This document shows, piece by piece, positions 1 to 9,924 of a stretch of 36,277 nt of DNA (positions are counted from its first letter, which is position 1; each line of letters begins with the position of its first letter). The DNA lies in the IMG/VR virus record IMGVR_UViG_3300042292_000548, positions 1 through 36,277 of that record; one strand, 5' to 3'. The DNA is from a virus. The translations under genes were made by a program, and so were the position numbers. The notes beneath the pieces are model-generated. The model saw only the letters and a list, made by a program, of their open reading frames with translations, did no database searches and had not been told where the DNA came from.

Positions 1-1
1 T

Positions 2-2662
2 CAACCATTACCAAATAGAGTCTTTGGTGGTAATGTTAGAGGTTTGAACCTAGAGATTCCCACTCCTGCAAATTTTAGTAATAATTATACTTCAAAAATA
101 AAATCAGATATATCATCAAACATAAATGATGATTTTGATAGAAAATATATTGGAAAGAGAATTACTTCGCAAAGGGATATATTTGATGAAGAACTAAATA
201 TCATGGGATCATTAAGTCCAGAGACAATAAAAAGATTAAAAGGTCTTAAATCTAAAGGGGTGAGTAGTTCGCAGTCCATTCGTGGCCAATTTGACCCAGA
301 ATCCAAAACTATAGCGATTAACACAGCCAAGGCTGGATCTAAAACAGTAAAGCATGAGTACGGACATGTTCTAGACGAGTCTCTTGGAGAAAGCCTAATG
401 CCGGGAGTACAGAAATACGCCAGTGAAATTCCTAGAACTTTACAGAACACATTAGTAGAAGCTGTCAAGCCAAAACTTGCTGAATATTTACAAAAAGAAG
501 GAATGAAACCGGGCGAAAAAAATTATGATTATAGAATGAGTAATAAGGAAATATTTGCAGATTTTTTTGCAAGAAGCGGCCCAATGGTACAAGAGATAAT
601 TACTAGCGAAACAGACGCCAAGAAGGGAATGCAAAAACTTGCTGATTTATTTACTCAGTTTCCTGACACTGTGAATAGATTATATGGAGATGTTCATGAA
701 AATTTTGATGTAATTAAAAATGCTCAAAAAAAGGCAGAAGATTTAAAATTGTTGGAACCTCAAACTACGATAGATATTCCAACAGCCCCCAAGCCTCCGG
801 TTGCAGAACCTCCGGTTGCCCCCAAGCCTCCGGTTGCAGAACCTCCGGTTGCCCCCAAGCCTCCGGTTGCAGAACCTCCGGTTGTCCCCAAGCCTCCGGT
901 TGCAGAACCTCCGGTTGCCCCCAAGCCTCCGGTTGCCCCCAAGCCTCCGGTTGCAGAACCTCCGGTTGCCCCCAAGCCTCCGGTTGCAGAACCTCCGGTT
1001 GCCCCCAAGCCTCCGGTTGCCCCCAAGCCTCCGGTTGCCCCCAAACCTCCTGTGACGAGTCCATCAGGATCAGGCCTAGAGGGAATAAGGGAGAGAATTT
1101 TTGCTAGCTTGGGTCTTGAAGGATTAACAAAAGCACAAGGACTTGGTCAAACATCATCAAATGTTAAGGGAATAGGATTTGCTATCAAGTCGGGTGCTGA
1201 TGTAGGAGCAGAAGCTTTAGCAACGCTTAGAGGTCAGGCAGACGCTTTGGCAAATACAATAAGAGACGAGATTAATATAGAGCAACAATACTTAGACGGA
1301 CTCATAGACTCAACCAAAGCACAACAGGAATATACCCAAGCTCTGAATGATGCTCAGGGCTCAATAGTGAGAGACTTAGTAACTGGAACAGACCAAGAAG
1401 TTGGACAGCAACTAACGACTCTCAATGCTGCCGCGATAGCTTCACAACAGGGAAATTTTGCCGGAATTCCAGAAACACTGAAAAAAGACGTTTTTTCTTT
1501 ATTCGATCAGTTTAGAGATATTGAAATTCCCGGTCTTGGAAAGACTGGAAAAGAAGCCCAGAGAGAAATTACAAAAAATGAAATGATGAGACGATTTGGA
1601 GTTGACGCAGCGACTGCTGAACAACTAGCAAGCAAGGCTGTTGAAGACAGAGTTCCTGTTGATCAAAGAATGGCAGACCAAATTAAGACACAAGAAGAAA
1701 AAATTCGCATGCTATTTGATCAAGAGAAGATCGCTAGAGATGCCATAATTAATTTGGATAGAATAAATAATGAAATGTTTGGCACAAAAGTTAAAGAGTT
1801 TGGAGATCATGTTGACAAGCTCAAATCTGATTTAGGGGTCAATAAAACAACACAGCAGGCTAGAGAAGCTAATGATAAAGTTGATGCCGTTCTTAATGCC
1901 CCGGAAAAAGCCGCCGCTGATGCAAAAGCGGCAGCGGCTAATAAAGAAGAACAGCAAAAAATGGATCGAATGACTCAATTAGAAGCCGAGGCGGCTCAGA
2001 CTCCGGGAAATTATGGACTATCATTTAGACAGAGACAGGTCACAGATGAAATAATGGCAGCGGAAGATGAAATAAATTCATTAGCATCAAAGGGAAATTT
2101 GTCTCAGGAAGAAACAAGCCGGTTAGAAGATTTGAAGAAAAAGAAACTAGAGAAGCAGGATTATCTGACTAAAGGCGATCCAACGCTTTTTGGTTTTAAG
2201 CTTCCATTTGGAGAAGGAGGTCTTGAGGCACCAGAACAAGATGTCGAACTATATAAAGAAGCACGAAGAAAACAGCAATCTGCTGCACAAATGCTTGAGC
2301 AAGAAAGAAATTCTGCTAAAGCACAAACTGAGGCTCTACAAATACCAAATACTGTCCCAAATGCACAAGGATGGGCTAATGCAATTAATAATCCAACAAA
2401 TATACCATCTAATATAACAAATAGCAATGCTCCTCAAGAGGTAAAGATAGATACAAACGGGCAACAAGTCGTGACCGTTAATCTCCCGAATCTGCAAGCC
2501 ATGACAAACAGTGCTATTACAGCAATGGTTTATGAACAAGTATCACAAGTATTTAAAGGATTATCGCAAGAAGTAAGAACAGCAAATAACTTTGAGGACG
2601 TATCTAATGCGTTGGCAAATGCGGCTACTAAAACACAAACCGTAGAAATGAGGAATGTATAA
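2..2662 (+). CDS. Tape-measure-like structural protein with metallopeptidase motif (5' partial)
   Basis: The frame is open to the left edge; the first in-frame start-like codon is a TTG at 44, and the codons before it (2-43) look coding, so the true start lies outside the window. Residues below count from that TTG. A zincin motif HEYGH lies at 104-108, and a glutamate at about 169 in a KEIFADFFA context is the likely third zinc ligand. Residues 248-337 are a Pro/Val repeat (PPVAPK and PPVAE units), probably an extended linker. The remainder to 872 is Gln/Ala/Glu/Lys-rich and largely helical or coiled-coil in character. Length, helix content and position just before the tail-tip genes suggest a tape measure or internal virion protein, with the peptidase perhaps acting on cell wall or on virion proteins. 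The stop overlaps the next ATG by one base. The peptidase motif is clear; the tape-measure role is inferred. Confidence 0.55.
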   Translation, partial: QPLPNRVFGGNVRGLNLEIPTPANFSNNYTSKIKSDISSNINDDFDRKYIGKRITSQRDIFDEELNIMGSLSPETIKRLKGLKSKGVSSSQSIRGQFDPESKTIAINTAKAGSKTVKHEYGHVLDESLGESLMPGVQKYASEIPRTLQNTLVEAVKPKLAEYLQKEGMKPGEKNYDYRMSNKEIFADFFARSGPMVQEIITSETDAKKGMQKLADLFTQFPDTVNRLYGDVHENFDVIKNAQKKAEDLKLLEPQTTIDIPTAPKPPVAEPPVAPKPPVAEPPVAPKPPVAEPPVVPKPPVAEPPVAPKPPVAPKPPVAEPPVAPKPPVAEPPVAPKPPVAPKPPVAPKPPVTSPSGSGLEGIRERIFASLGLEGLTKAQGLGQTSSNVKGIGFAIKSGADVGAEALATLRGQADALANTIRDEINIEQQYLDGLIDSTKAQQEYTQALNDAQGSIVRDLVTGTDQEVGQQLTTLNAAAIASQQGNFAGIPETLKKDVFSLFDQFRDIEIPGLGKTGKEAQREITKNEMMRRFGVDAATAEQLASKAVEDRVPVDQRMADQIKTQEEKIRMLFDQEKIARDAIINLDRINNEMFGTKVKEFGDHVDKLKSDLGVNKTTQQAREANDKVDAVLNAPEKAAADAKAAAANKEEQQKMDRMTQLEAEAAQTPGNYGLSFRQRQVTDEIMAAEDEINSLASKGNLSQEETSRLEDLKKKKLEKQDYLTKGDPTLFGFKLPFGEGGLEAPEQDVELYKEARRKQQSAAQMLEQERNSAKAQTEALQIPNTVPNAQGWANAINNPTNIPSNITNSNAPQEVKIDTNGQQVVTVNLPNLQAMTNSAITAMVYEQVSQVFKGLSQEVRTANNFEDVSNALANAATKTQTVEMRNV
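785..1054 (+). repeat. Pro-rich coding tandem repeat (APKPPV / AEPPV)
   Basis: 270 bases made of ten 18-base units coding APKPPV (one is VPKPPV) and six 15-base units coding AEPPV, mostly alternating, inside the tape-measure-like gene. Copies are nearly identical in DNA (core cctccggttgc). The last unit differs by synonymous changes (aaacctcctgtg). The near identity suggests recent slippage or recombination, so copy number may vary between isolates. Because of the repeat, several other frames are also open here; these are not genes. Confidence 0.95.
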
Positions 2663-4392
2663 TGCCAGTTATAGTAACTAAGGACAATGTAGATTATTAT
2701 CTTGTTCCAGCACCATTGGTTTCATTTAATAAGCAAGTTTATAACAACGTTGGTCGCCCCGGATTTGGGGTAGACTATACCGTTTCCTTACAAGGGACTC
2801 TAATTCAAACTCACGGCAATCCGTACTTTTCTGGTGGATCTGCTGGAATATATTCTAGTGGTGTTAATTGGACAAGAACAATGGACGTTGAGACGGAAGA
2901 GATTACAGACGTTGAAGGAGTAGACAGGCTCAATGCTACTATTAGAAAACAGGAGCTAATTAGAAACCTATTCAGCAATCCAATAATCAGTGGGGTTGCT
3001 AAACCAATCAGAATTACTATTCGCGGATGGGATGCGGGAATCAATGCCGGATCTGGAATAACTTTTAATGGATTTGTTGACGACATTTCATTCGACTCGG
3101 AAGGCAGATGGGCAAATCCGGGCGGTTATAATATCAATCTTAGGAATACTAACTTCCTTGGAAGTGCTAATGGGATATTTGCCGGTAATGAAAATCTTAA
3201 TCAAGCCTCCGGATATTACGTCTCTAATGTAACAGAAACTTTTGACGTTCAAGAGGATGGTAGGACAACGCTTGTTTTCCAAACTGCTGGAAGCGGCAGA
3301 AGACTACAGAATATCAATAAGGTTTACAATATTAATCGATCTATTACTGTTGTAGGATCTCCTGTATATGATTCAAATGGGTCATACATAAATAATCTTG
3401 CCCCATGGCAACAAGCAAGCGGATTCATCCACTCTTATCTGAATATCGGATCGGGAACTCTTTCTGGATTCACAAGCTTAAGAACTAGAGCTATAGGAAA
3501 TACTGTAAGTGGGGTATATAGACCGGCAAATTTTGTTTATCAAGAAAATATCGACCGGGAGGCGGGTTCTTACAGTTTAACAGAAACATATACTTTGTAC
3601 AGTGGCGGATTTCCGGTATTAGAAACAATAACTATAAATCAAGATACCGGGGAAGATGACTCAAATACCGTTAATATTCAAGGTACAATACAAGGCTTAA
3701 ATACTGTTGATGGATTTGCTGCCAGCGGCAATGCGTACTTCAATGCACTCTCTTACTTTACAGGAGTAGTCGATACTGGAATACCATCTACATCATATTA
3801 TTATGCCCGTGGAATCTTAAGAGATTTTAATAATCCGAGCATTATTCCTTGGTTACATCCACGACCATTGACTAAGTCTGTTGCGACAGATTTTAATGCT
3901 GGAACTATTAGCTATACTTACAACTATGATGATAGACCGGCAAATTTAGTTCCCGGCAGTATTTCAGAAAGTATTCAAATTAGTGATACTTATCCGGGCG
4001 AGCTTTTTTCTGTTACTCCAGTAATTGGAAGAAGCCAACCAGTTCTTCAATACTTAAATTCTAGAAGCGAATACAAAAGAAGTCTCTCAATTAATCTTAC
4101 TATGGGTACTACTGGCGTATTATCTTTTGGAAGCGTGAATAATCGTGGTGAGAATATTGATACATCAGGAACTAGAAGATCAATATTACAAAGAATGTTA
4201 TTAACGGAAAAGCCTAGTATTTTACGAACTTCTAGTTTGAATGATATTTTTCAAGCTGCAAATCCTGTAAATGATCCGAATTTTACTGTGGCTAACGGAA
4301 AATGTTTTCATTCTGCACCAAATGAAAGCTGGGATGCAAGAACAAGAAGTTATAGCTATAGTATTGAGTGGACTTATGAAAGGACGAGCTAA
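2662..4392 (+). CDS. Putative tail structural protein, distal-tail position
   Basis: 576 residues starting at an ATG that overlaps the previous TAA by one base (taATG). The protein is rich in Gly, Ser, Thr, Asn and Tyr with alternating hydrophobic residues, as in beta-rich tail proteins. No signal peptide, membrane segment or catalytic motif is visible. It contains segments such as GWDAGINAGSGITFNGFVDD and ends in SIEWTYERTS. It sits between a tape-measure-like gene and a hub-like gene, the slot taken by a distal tail protein in many long-tailed phages, and the next gene starts immediately after its stop. I do not recognise a specific family; the tail role rests on context and composition. 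Confidence 0.45.
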   Translation: MPVIVTKDNVDYYLVPAPLVSFNKQVYNNVGRPGFGVDYTVSLQGTLIQTHGNPYFSGGSAGIYSSGVNWTRTMDVETEEITDVEGVDRLNATIRKQELIRNLFSNPIISGVAKPIRITIRGWDAGINAGSGITFNGFVDDISFDSEGRWANPGGYNINLRNTNFLGSANGIFAGNENLNQASGYYVSNVTETFDVQEDGRTTLVFQTAGSGRRLQNINKVYNINRSITVVGSPVYDSNGSYINNLAPWQQASGFIHSYLNIGSGTLSGFTSLRTRAIGNTVSGVYRPANFVYQENIDREAGSYSLTETYTLYSGGFPVLETITINQDTGEDDSNTVNIQGTIQGLNTVDGFAASGNAYFNALSYFTGVVDTGIPSTSYYYARGILRDFNNPSIIPWLHPRPLTKSVATDFNAGTISYTYNYDDRPANLVPGSISESIQISDTYPGELFSVTPVIGRSQPVLQYLNSRSEYKRSLSINLTMGTTGVLSFGSVNNRGENIDTSGTRRSILQRMLLTEKPSILRTSSLNDIFQAANPVNDPNFTVANGKCFHSAPNESWDARTRSYSYSIEWTYERTS

Positions 4393-7300
4393 ATGCCAAT
4401 TAATATTCAACCATTTGGAACATCTACAGATTCTCCAACTCATGATCTAGCTCAAATTAAGCTATTTGGATGTACAGTAGTAGACTTTAGCGTTTCTGCC
4501 GATTGGTCTTCTCAAGGAGGGAGTCTTAGTTGTAGACTTATTGAGAGTGATACGGACGGGGACAGATTAACAATTCCCGTTCTTGGATCTCCAGTGCTGT
4601 TTGAATTAAAGAATCAGTCTGGAGTTGTACTATTTCAATACATCGGGCTAGTTAGTTCTTTTTCTAGGTCTTCGAATAATAGCAAAACTTATTCTGTTGA
4701 ACTTAGTAGTCCTATGACTATTCTAGATAGTACTACTGTAATATTGGACGGATATGCTGGATTGGGTTCTTCACAAGAAGGGTCTTACCTTTTTACAGGA
4801 ATGACTAATCAGGATTTTGGACACAATAATAGCAATATTGTTGTTGGAAATACTCCCGGTGTTTATAGATGGTGGAATGTTGCAAATCTAATTAATGTTT
4901 TTGGAATATTGGAAAATGATGATCCATTATATAGAGTTCCAACAGATATTAATGCTTCTTTTGGAGTAGGAGCTAGTTACGGAGACTTTGGATTTAGTAG
5001 TAAGAGCAAGGATGGGATTCCTTTAGTCAAGTTAATGTGGGCTTTACATATTGGGATTAATCATCTTCCTCCAATAAGTGAGAGCCAACGACAAAAAACT
5101 CATGGTGGGAATTTACTATTTGGTAGACATAATTACAATCTATATGATGATCAAGAAGCTATACCATACTATTATCATTTTGATGCTATACATTTTTACA
5201 ATCAAATAGTAAATAAGCTCGGTCCAGAATATAGAATTGGTGGTCAATATAAGAGTCTGTCGGAAATAATTTCTCATTTATGTGGCGAAGCTAATCTAGA
5301 ATATTTTACATATATCGACATTTATACTGATCCAACAATCGGAAGTCCAACATTACAAGATGAAGATCAGTATATGAATGAACCGGCGGTTTTTAATTGG
5401 CAAGCTGGTGTAGGACAAAGTATGACTCCTGTAAAATTTCCTCTAGGTGGAAATTATGGTGGAACAATTAGAGTTCAGATCATAGATAAGAATGCATTCT
5501 TTAATCAGTATCGACCATTTAGTAATATAGCTTACAATCTAATAGGATTGGAGTCTCCAGATTTAAAAGACTCTGTTTTAAGTTCTAATAATGGTATTCA
5601 TCCGGGCAAGCGACCCATAGGTGATTATTCTTATGGATTAGCTCCTAGCGGAAGTACAACATATTCAGATCCTCTAGATTCATCTGGAGTAAGTCAGTGG
5701 CGTGGCGGGGTTATAGAGACTACTAATAGCTCATGGGGTTTTACCGACGTTGGAACAAAGTCTATAGCTAATGGTGGTAGTTTTCCAGTTCAAGTTACAG
5801 GTTCAGCATCATTATTTGATCCAAATAAATTGTCTGATGTCAAAATAAAAAACTCTGATATATCAATCAAGCTTAATGACTTTACAACCATGAAGGTAAT
5901 CACAGGGGGTTATCAGACTAGACTAGTCTCTTCTCCTAGAAAACTTTTGCGACATTACTGGGGAGATATTACACTAACTGGCGTAGCAGATCCAAAAACA
6001 ACAATGGATACAACAACGGACGCTTTTGGATTAGATGAAACCTCAACAAGAAAAATTCCTGTTGTGACTCCTCTTTTAGATCCTAGAGATGTTGACGATT
6101 ATATCTTAATTGACATGAAGAGTGAGTTTGGGCCGATCTCTGTAACAGGAGTTTTACACAATGGTATTTATGCCGCATCTTTATTAGAAGTTAGATGTGC
6201 TATGGCATCTCTTGAAAGCTGGAAAGCATTTGTTGAGGGCTATAAGTACAATAAAGTGAGGAATTTGGTTAAAGCTTTTTATCAGCCTGTTATTCCGAGC
6301 GGACAAAAGGGAGCTAATCAAGACGAGCAAAATCAAAGTACAGACAATATCAATTCTAGGGGAGGTCTTGGCTATGCTGGCGTTTCTCAACTATTAGCTT
6401 TGGGGAATGTCCTATCTTTGTATCCAACTCGTAATTATACTGTTGCAACGAATGTTAACAAGTCTGGAGATCCGATTAATCCTCCTTCGGCATCTGGTGA
6501 AGGAATATTCGGATTGGGATTTAATGTTTCTATGGCTCAAGCCGTATTTAATGTCAAGACTAATATTCTTCCAAGAATTCATGAAAAAGTAAAGGAAATT
6601 GGTGATACGCATTATGGTAAATCTTGGTATGCTCCAGTCCCCTATGTAAAAGCAATGCAGGATTTGGATGGTGAAAATCTAGTTGGAGATTTTAAGAGGT
6701 CTTGGGAGCTTACCGATTCTGCCTATGTTGAACCATCAAACTATTATCCAAGAGAAATTCCACAAAGTAATATGTTTATCAAAGATGGAAAAGTATCCCC
6801 ATTTTTGAACTATAATCATAACTTTCTATCTTCAAATACTGGATTGTACGATACGACATACGCAAAAGATATAACCAATCTTGTTGGTCAGCAACAGCAG
6901 ATATGTAATTTTTCAGAGTATTCTTTTGATAGACTATGTATGACAAAATACTCTCCTTCTTTTGTCGATGCAAGTGGTAATGTAGTTTATAATACGTCCG
7001 GAGTTTCTGGAGTTACTGTTGTTCATGCTGCTCCAGAAAATATAGAGGACAGATACTCATTTTTACCTATCGGATATGACAATTATTATAGCAGGGCTTC
7101 TCTTCCCTATAGTGATATCTTAACCGGCTTGTCTAAGAAATATAACGAATCTCAAACTTCGGAGAATAATCTAATCCCCAGCGGCGAAGGACAATCTGGA
7201 ACCATATATTATGATACTCCCGATTTTGTTGGTAATCTTTTCTTAAAAAGCTTGGATACTGTAACTTCTGGTTCCGCTGAATATGGTTATAGCGGAATCA

Positions 7301-8130
7301 TAGGCATACCCTCTCAAACGCAACACGATTGGCTGAGAAGGGCTGTTAGCGGTCTTCAAGGTCTAGACTATCCGGATAATGGTAGATTTTGTTTTCCATT
7401 CGTTAGGTTTGAAACAGCGAGAGTATTTTTGCCAGTTCCAAGACCCGGAATGACCCCCGGAAAAGGAATGGGCGAAATGCCAGTCATAAATGGATTGAAT
7501 GCTTTTCTGGGAAGTGCAATTAAGAACAAGAACGGTCTTCCTAATGAGCCGGGAGATTTATTACCTTCTGGTAGAGTTAGACAAATGTCTATGCTGGAGG
7601 ACCAGATAGTATCTGTATTAACTCCTTTTCAAGCATGTGTTGTTCCAAGATCATTTAATTATAGTCAAGTATCAACAAGATATGTGTATGGCCCATGGAT
7701 GACAAGTTTAGAATACATTCCATTTAGAGGCAAAATAGAATACGAACAGGATGAATCTTTAATTCCTGAGAATTTCTTAATTCCAACTAATTTTGGTCAA
7801 TTTGGCAATTTTACATTAAGTCAAACAAGTGGATTCGCCGGAATGAATTTGGCTGCACAAGGAAGGGCAAATGCTATAGATGATTTTGCTTTGTTTGCAA
7901 TAGAAGAAGGAAGTATAACCATTCCGGGGGCACCATCAATAAAGAGAATAGGTGACAGTCTGTATGGGATACAACAAGTTACGGATATTAAAATAAGCGT
8001 GAATAATGATGGTATAGAAACCACATATAGCTTTAAGACCATTTCCCCAAAATTTGGTAAAAATACTAGAGATCTAGAGCAGAAACTGACTAAAATATCT
8101 AATGACATCAAGAAAATAAAACTTAGGTAG
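4393..8130 (+). CDS. Putative baseplate hub / tail-associated protein
   Basis: 1245 residues; the ATG directly follows the previous TAA with no gap. The first ~130 residues read as a hub-type beta domain: a value such as SPVLFELKNQSGVVLFQYIG resembles the 'field plus rotation or excursion from a defined frame' strands of gpD/gp27-like hub proteins, followed by SVELSSPMTILDSTTVIL. The rest is a long beta-rich region with many Tyr, Asn, Gly and Ser. The last ~80 residues (IKRIGDSLYGIQQVTDIKISVN and on) end in a basic, charged tail. It lies where tail-associated lysin or hub proteins usually lie, after the distal tail gene. No lytic motif was found. The call combines a weak N-terminal resemblance with gene order. 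Confidence 0.4.
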   Translation: MPINIQPFGTSTDSPTHDLAQIKLFGCTVVDFSVSADWSSQGGSLSCRLIESDTDGDRLTIPVLGSPVLFELKNQSGVVLFQYIGLVSSFSRSSNNSKTYSVELSSPMTILDSTTVILDGYAGLGSSQEGSYLFTGMTNQDFGHNNSNIVVGNTPGVYRWWNVANLINVFGILENDDPLYRVPTDINASFGVGASYGDFGFSSKSKDGIPLVKLMWALHIGINHLPPISESQRQKTHGGNLLFGRHNYNLYDDQEAIPYYYHFDAIHFYNQIVNKLGPEYRIGGQYKSLSEIISHLCGEANLEYFTYIDIYTDPTIGSPTLQDEDQYMNEPAVFNWQAGVGQSMTPVKFPLGGNYGGTIRVQIIDKNAFFNQYRPFSNIAYNLIGLESPDLKDSVLSSNNGIHPGKRPIGDYSYGLAPSGSTTYSDPLDSSGVSQWRGGVIETTNSSWGFTDVGTKSIANGGSFPVQVTGSASLFDPNKLSDVKIKNSDISIKLNDFTTMKVITGGYQTRLVSSPRKLLRHYWGDITLTGVADPKTTMDTTTDAFGLDETSTRKIPVVTPLLDPRDVDDYILIDMKSEFGPISVTGVLHNGIYAASLLEVRCAMASLESWKAFVEGYKYNKVRNLVKAFYQPVIPSGQKGANQDEQNQSTDNINSRGGLGYAGVSQLLALGNVLSLYPTRNYTVATNVNKSGDPINPPSASGEGIFGLGFNVSMAQAVFNVKTNILPRIHEKVKEIGDTHYGKSWYAPVPYVKAMQDLDGENLVGDFKRSWELTDSAYVEPSNYYPREIPQSNMFIKDGKVSPFLNYNHNFLSSNTGLYDTTYAKDITNLVGQQQQICNFSEYSFDRLCMTKYSPSFVDASGNVVYNTSGVSGVTVVHAAPENIEDRYSFLPIGYDNYYSRASLPYSDILTGLSKKYNESQTSENNLIPSGEGQSGTIYYDTPDFVGNLFLKSLDTVTSGSAEYGYSGIIGIPSQTQHDWLRRAVSGLQGLDYPDNGRFCFPFVRFETARVFLPVPRPGMTPGKGMGEMPVINGLNAFLGSAIKNKNGLPNEPGDLLPSGRVRQMSMLEDQIVSVLTPFQACVVPRSFNYSQVSTRYVYGPWMTSLEYIPFRGKIEYEQDESLIPENFLIPTNFGQFGNFTLSQTSGFAGMNLAAQGRANAIDDFALFAIEEGSITIPGAPSIKRIGDSLYGIQQVTDIKISVNNDGIETTYSFKTISPKFGKNTRDLEQKLTKISNDIKKIKLR

Positions 8131-8134
8131 GTAA

Positions 8135-9916
8135 ATGGCAAGAACTAATAATCCACAGATTGTAACTAAACCGGCATCTCTTCTTTTAGTTGGAGAGATT
8201 AGTCATACTTTGAGGGCACAGGGAAACCCTTTAGCTACTGGAATCGAGGTTAATGGAGCTTCCGATTCTCCCGTTGTTAGCGGAAAATGGGACGAAATAC
8301 CGCAGGCTCAAGTCGGCATACTAGACTACTCTTCCTTTACAGAACTTGCTGGAAAGTTTAAAGAAGGAGTTACTAATTCTAGTGGAATTGCGGATAGAAC
8401 TCCTTGGAATTTGGTTTCTGCTGTTTCATTGGATGCTATATTTTGTCCATATAACAATATCACCGATGGTTCTAGGGCTGGTCCATACATGCCATATTGG
8501 ACATCTCCATCAGGGTCTGTATCTTCGAATACTCCTTCTTCCACAACATTGAATCCATTCAATCCATTTAATCAATTATCTGGAATAAGTCCAAAAGGAC
8601 ATAGTGTCAGTAATGATCCATGGAGTTCTGGTGGTCATAATATATCAATGGCATTAAATTATAATCCATTAGATTCTGGAGTTAATGGAAGTGGCGGATA
8701 TGTTGGAGTAAATGGCCCATATCCTTCTGGTAGTGGTAGTCCCGTTGATTTATATTTTGAAAAGGATCACTGGGCAAGATCTACTGTAGAAGTTTCTGGA
8801 ATCAGGGGTGTTGGATTAAAATCTCCAATGGTATTAACCGGATGGGGGTATGACACAGATGGTAATCCTGTTCCGGGCAAGTCAGGCGATAAGACACAGT
8901 TTCATCCACAAGCAAGCTGGAATATGAATCTATGGAAGTCTGGTCCTGTGGATCTTAGGTGGGACAACGAAAGAGGTGTCTGGACGGGTGGTGGCGGAAA
9001 TACAACCAAAATGTATCTTGTAAAGATGACTAATTTGTATACGCCTCCTAGTTTCTCATTTGAAGTAGAAAGAAGTAATAGTAGAGATCAATATACTAGA
9101 AATGCTCCAACTTCTATTAGAACTTTTGATTCTACTGGAAATCTTTATGATCCAGAATATGTAGCATATCAAAATAATAGCAGTAATATAGGATATTATG
9201 AACAGCTTGACTATAATGGTTTAGAGTTTCCTTTTTATGAGGCTTACATCATTAGAGAAACAAATACTGATCCTGTATCAAGTAATGACTACTATAATAT
9301 TTGGACGAATGATTGTCAAGACTGCGGCCATATAACTAATTTTTGTTCAAGTGGACACAACTCATCTTCCACAAATAAGAAGATTTTGATTGAGAATCCA
9401 TTGAGACAATCTTTTGATGTGGGCGACTTGGCATTTACTGTTTATACTGGACGAACTAAAAAAGTCAATACCGGAACTTTTACTGGTGGAAATGGAGTTG
9501 GTGCTTCTGGAAAAATTACTGTTGATGCGAGTGGTAGAGCCTCATTTACGGTCTTATCTGCGGGAAGCGGATATACTACAGGAGGTTTTGGAATATCATC
9601 AACTGGCTGTAATGTATGCACAAATATCACACTTTCTTTTACTGGAAATGCCTTAACAGGAGCAACACTTTCTCCATCTGGAGGATTTACACCTAATCAA
9701 GAATGCAATATAAATATCTATCCAAATAATGCTACAGTTAATACAGAATCTTTACCAATACACTGGGTATTACAGGCAGAGTTCAAATCACAACAGGTTG
9801 TTACACATGTGGAATGTGATAATGGATTATTACAAACTTGCACAATGAAAATTCAAACACAGGGATACAAGACATGCGAATATTGTGGAGAGGATACTGC
9901 ACTTATCAATAACTAG
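8135..9916 (+). CDS. Virion protein with cysteine-rich C-terminal part
   Basis: 593 residues, beginning four bases after the hub-like gene. The N-terminal two thirds are Gly/Ser/Asn/Pro-rich and almost free of cysteine. From about residue 393 cysteines appear in pairs: NDCQDCGH, CSSGH, GCNVC, HVECDNG and a final CEYCGED, ten of the protein's eleven. Such spacing could bind metal or form disulfides. A Gly-rich beta segment (TVLSAGSGYTTGGFG) precedes the last pairs. The next gene, also cysteine-rich, opens with CYSCGKQC, so the two products may interact or share an ancestral module (inference). No enzyme motif is seen. A tail-tip or tail-fibre role is likely from position only. Confidence 0.45.
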   Translation: MARTNNPQIVTKPASLLLVGEISHTLRAQGNPLATGIEVNGASDSPVVSGKWDEIPQAQVGILDYSSFTELAGKFKEGVTNSSGIADRTPWNLVSAVSLDAIFCPYNNITDGSRAGPYMPYWTSPSGSVSSNTPSSTTLNPFNPFNQLSGISPKGHSVSNDPWSSGGHNISMALNYNPLDSGVNGSGGYVGVNGPYPSGSGSPVDLYFEKDHWARSTVEVSGIRGVGLKSPMVLTGWGYDTDGNPVPGKSGDKTQFHPQASWNMNLWKSGPVDLRWDNERGVWTGGGGNTTKMYLVKMTNLYTPPSFSFEVERSNSRDQYTRNAPTSIRTFDSTGNLYDPEYVAYQNNSSNIGYYEQLDYNGLEFPFYEAYIIRETNTDPVSSNDYYNIWTNDCQDCGHITNFCSSGHNSSSTNKKILIENPLRQSFDVGDLAFTVYTGRTKKVNTGTFTGGNGVGASGKITVDASGRASFTVLSAGSGYTTGGFGISSTGCNVCTNITLSFTGNALTGATLSPSGGFTPNQECNINIYPNNATVNTESLPIHWVLQAEFKSQQVVTHVECDNGLLQTCTMKIQTQGYKTCEYCGEDTALINN

Positions 9917-9924
9917 GAACATAT

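Noticed and set aside
785-1054. CRISPR array
   Set aside because: Units are contiguous, coding and without spacers.
760-1064. Three further open frames over the Pro-rich repeat
   Set aside because: They are produced by the repeat itself (repeating GGLGAT-, QPEVL- and LRLPPS-type products) and lie wholly inside a good gene.
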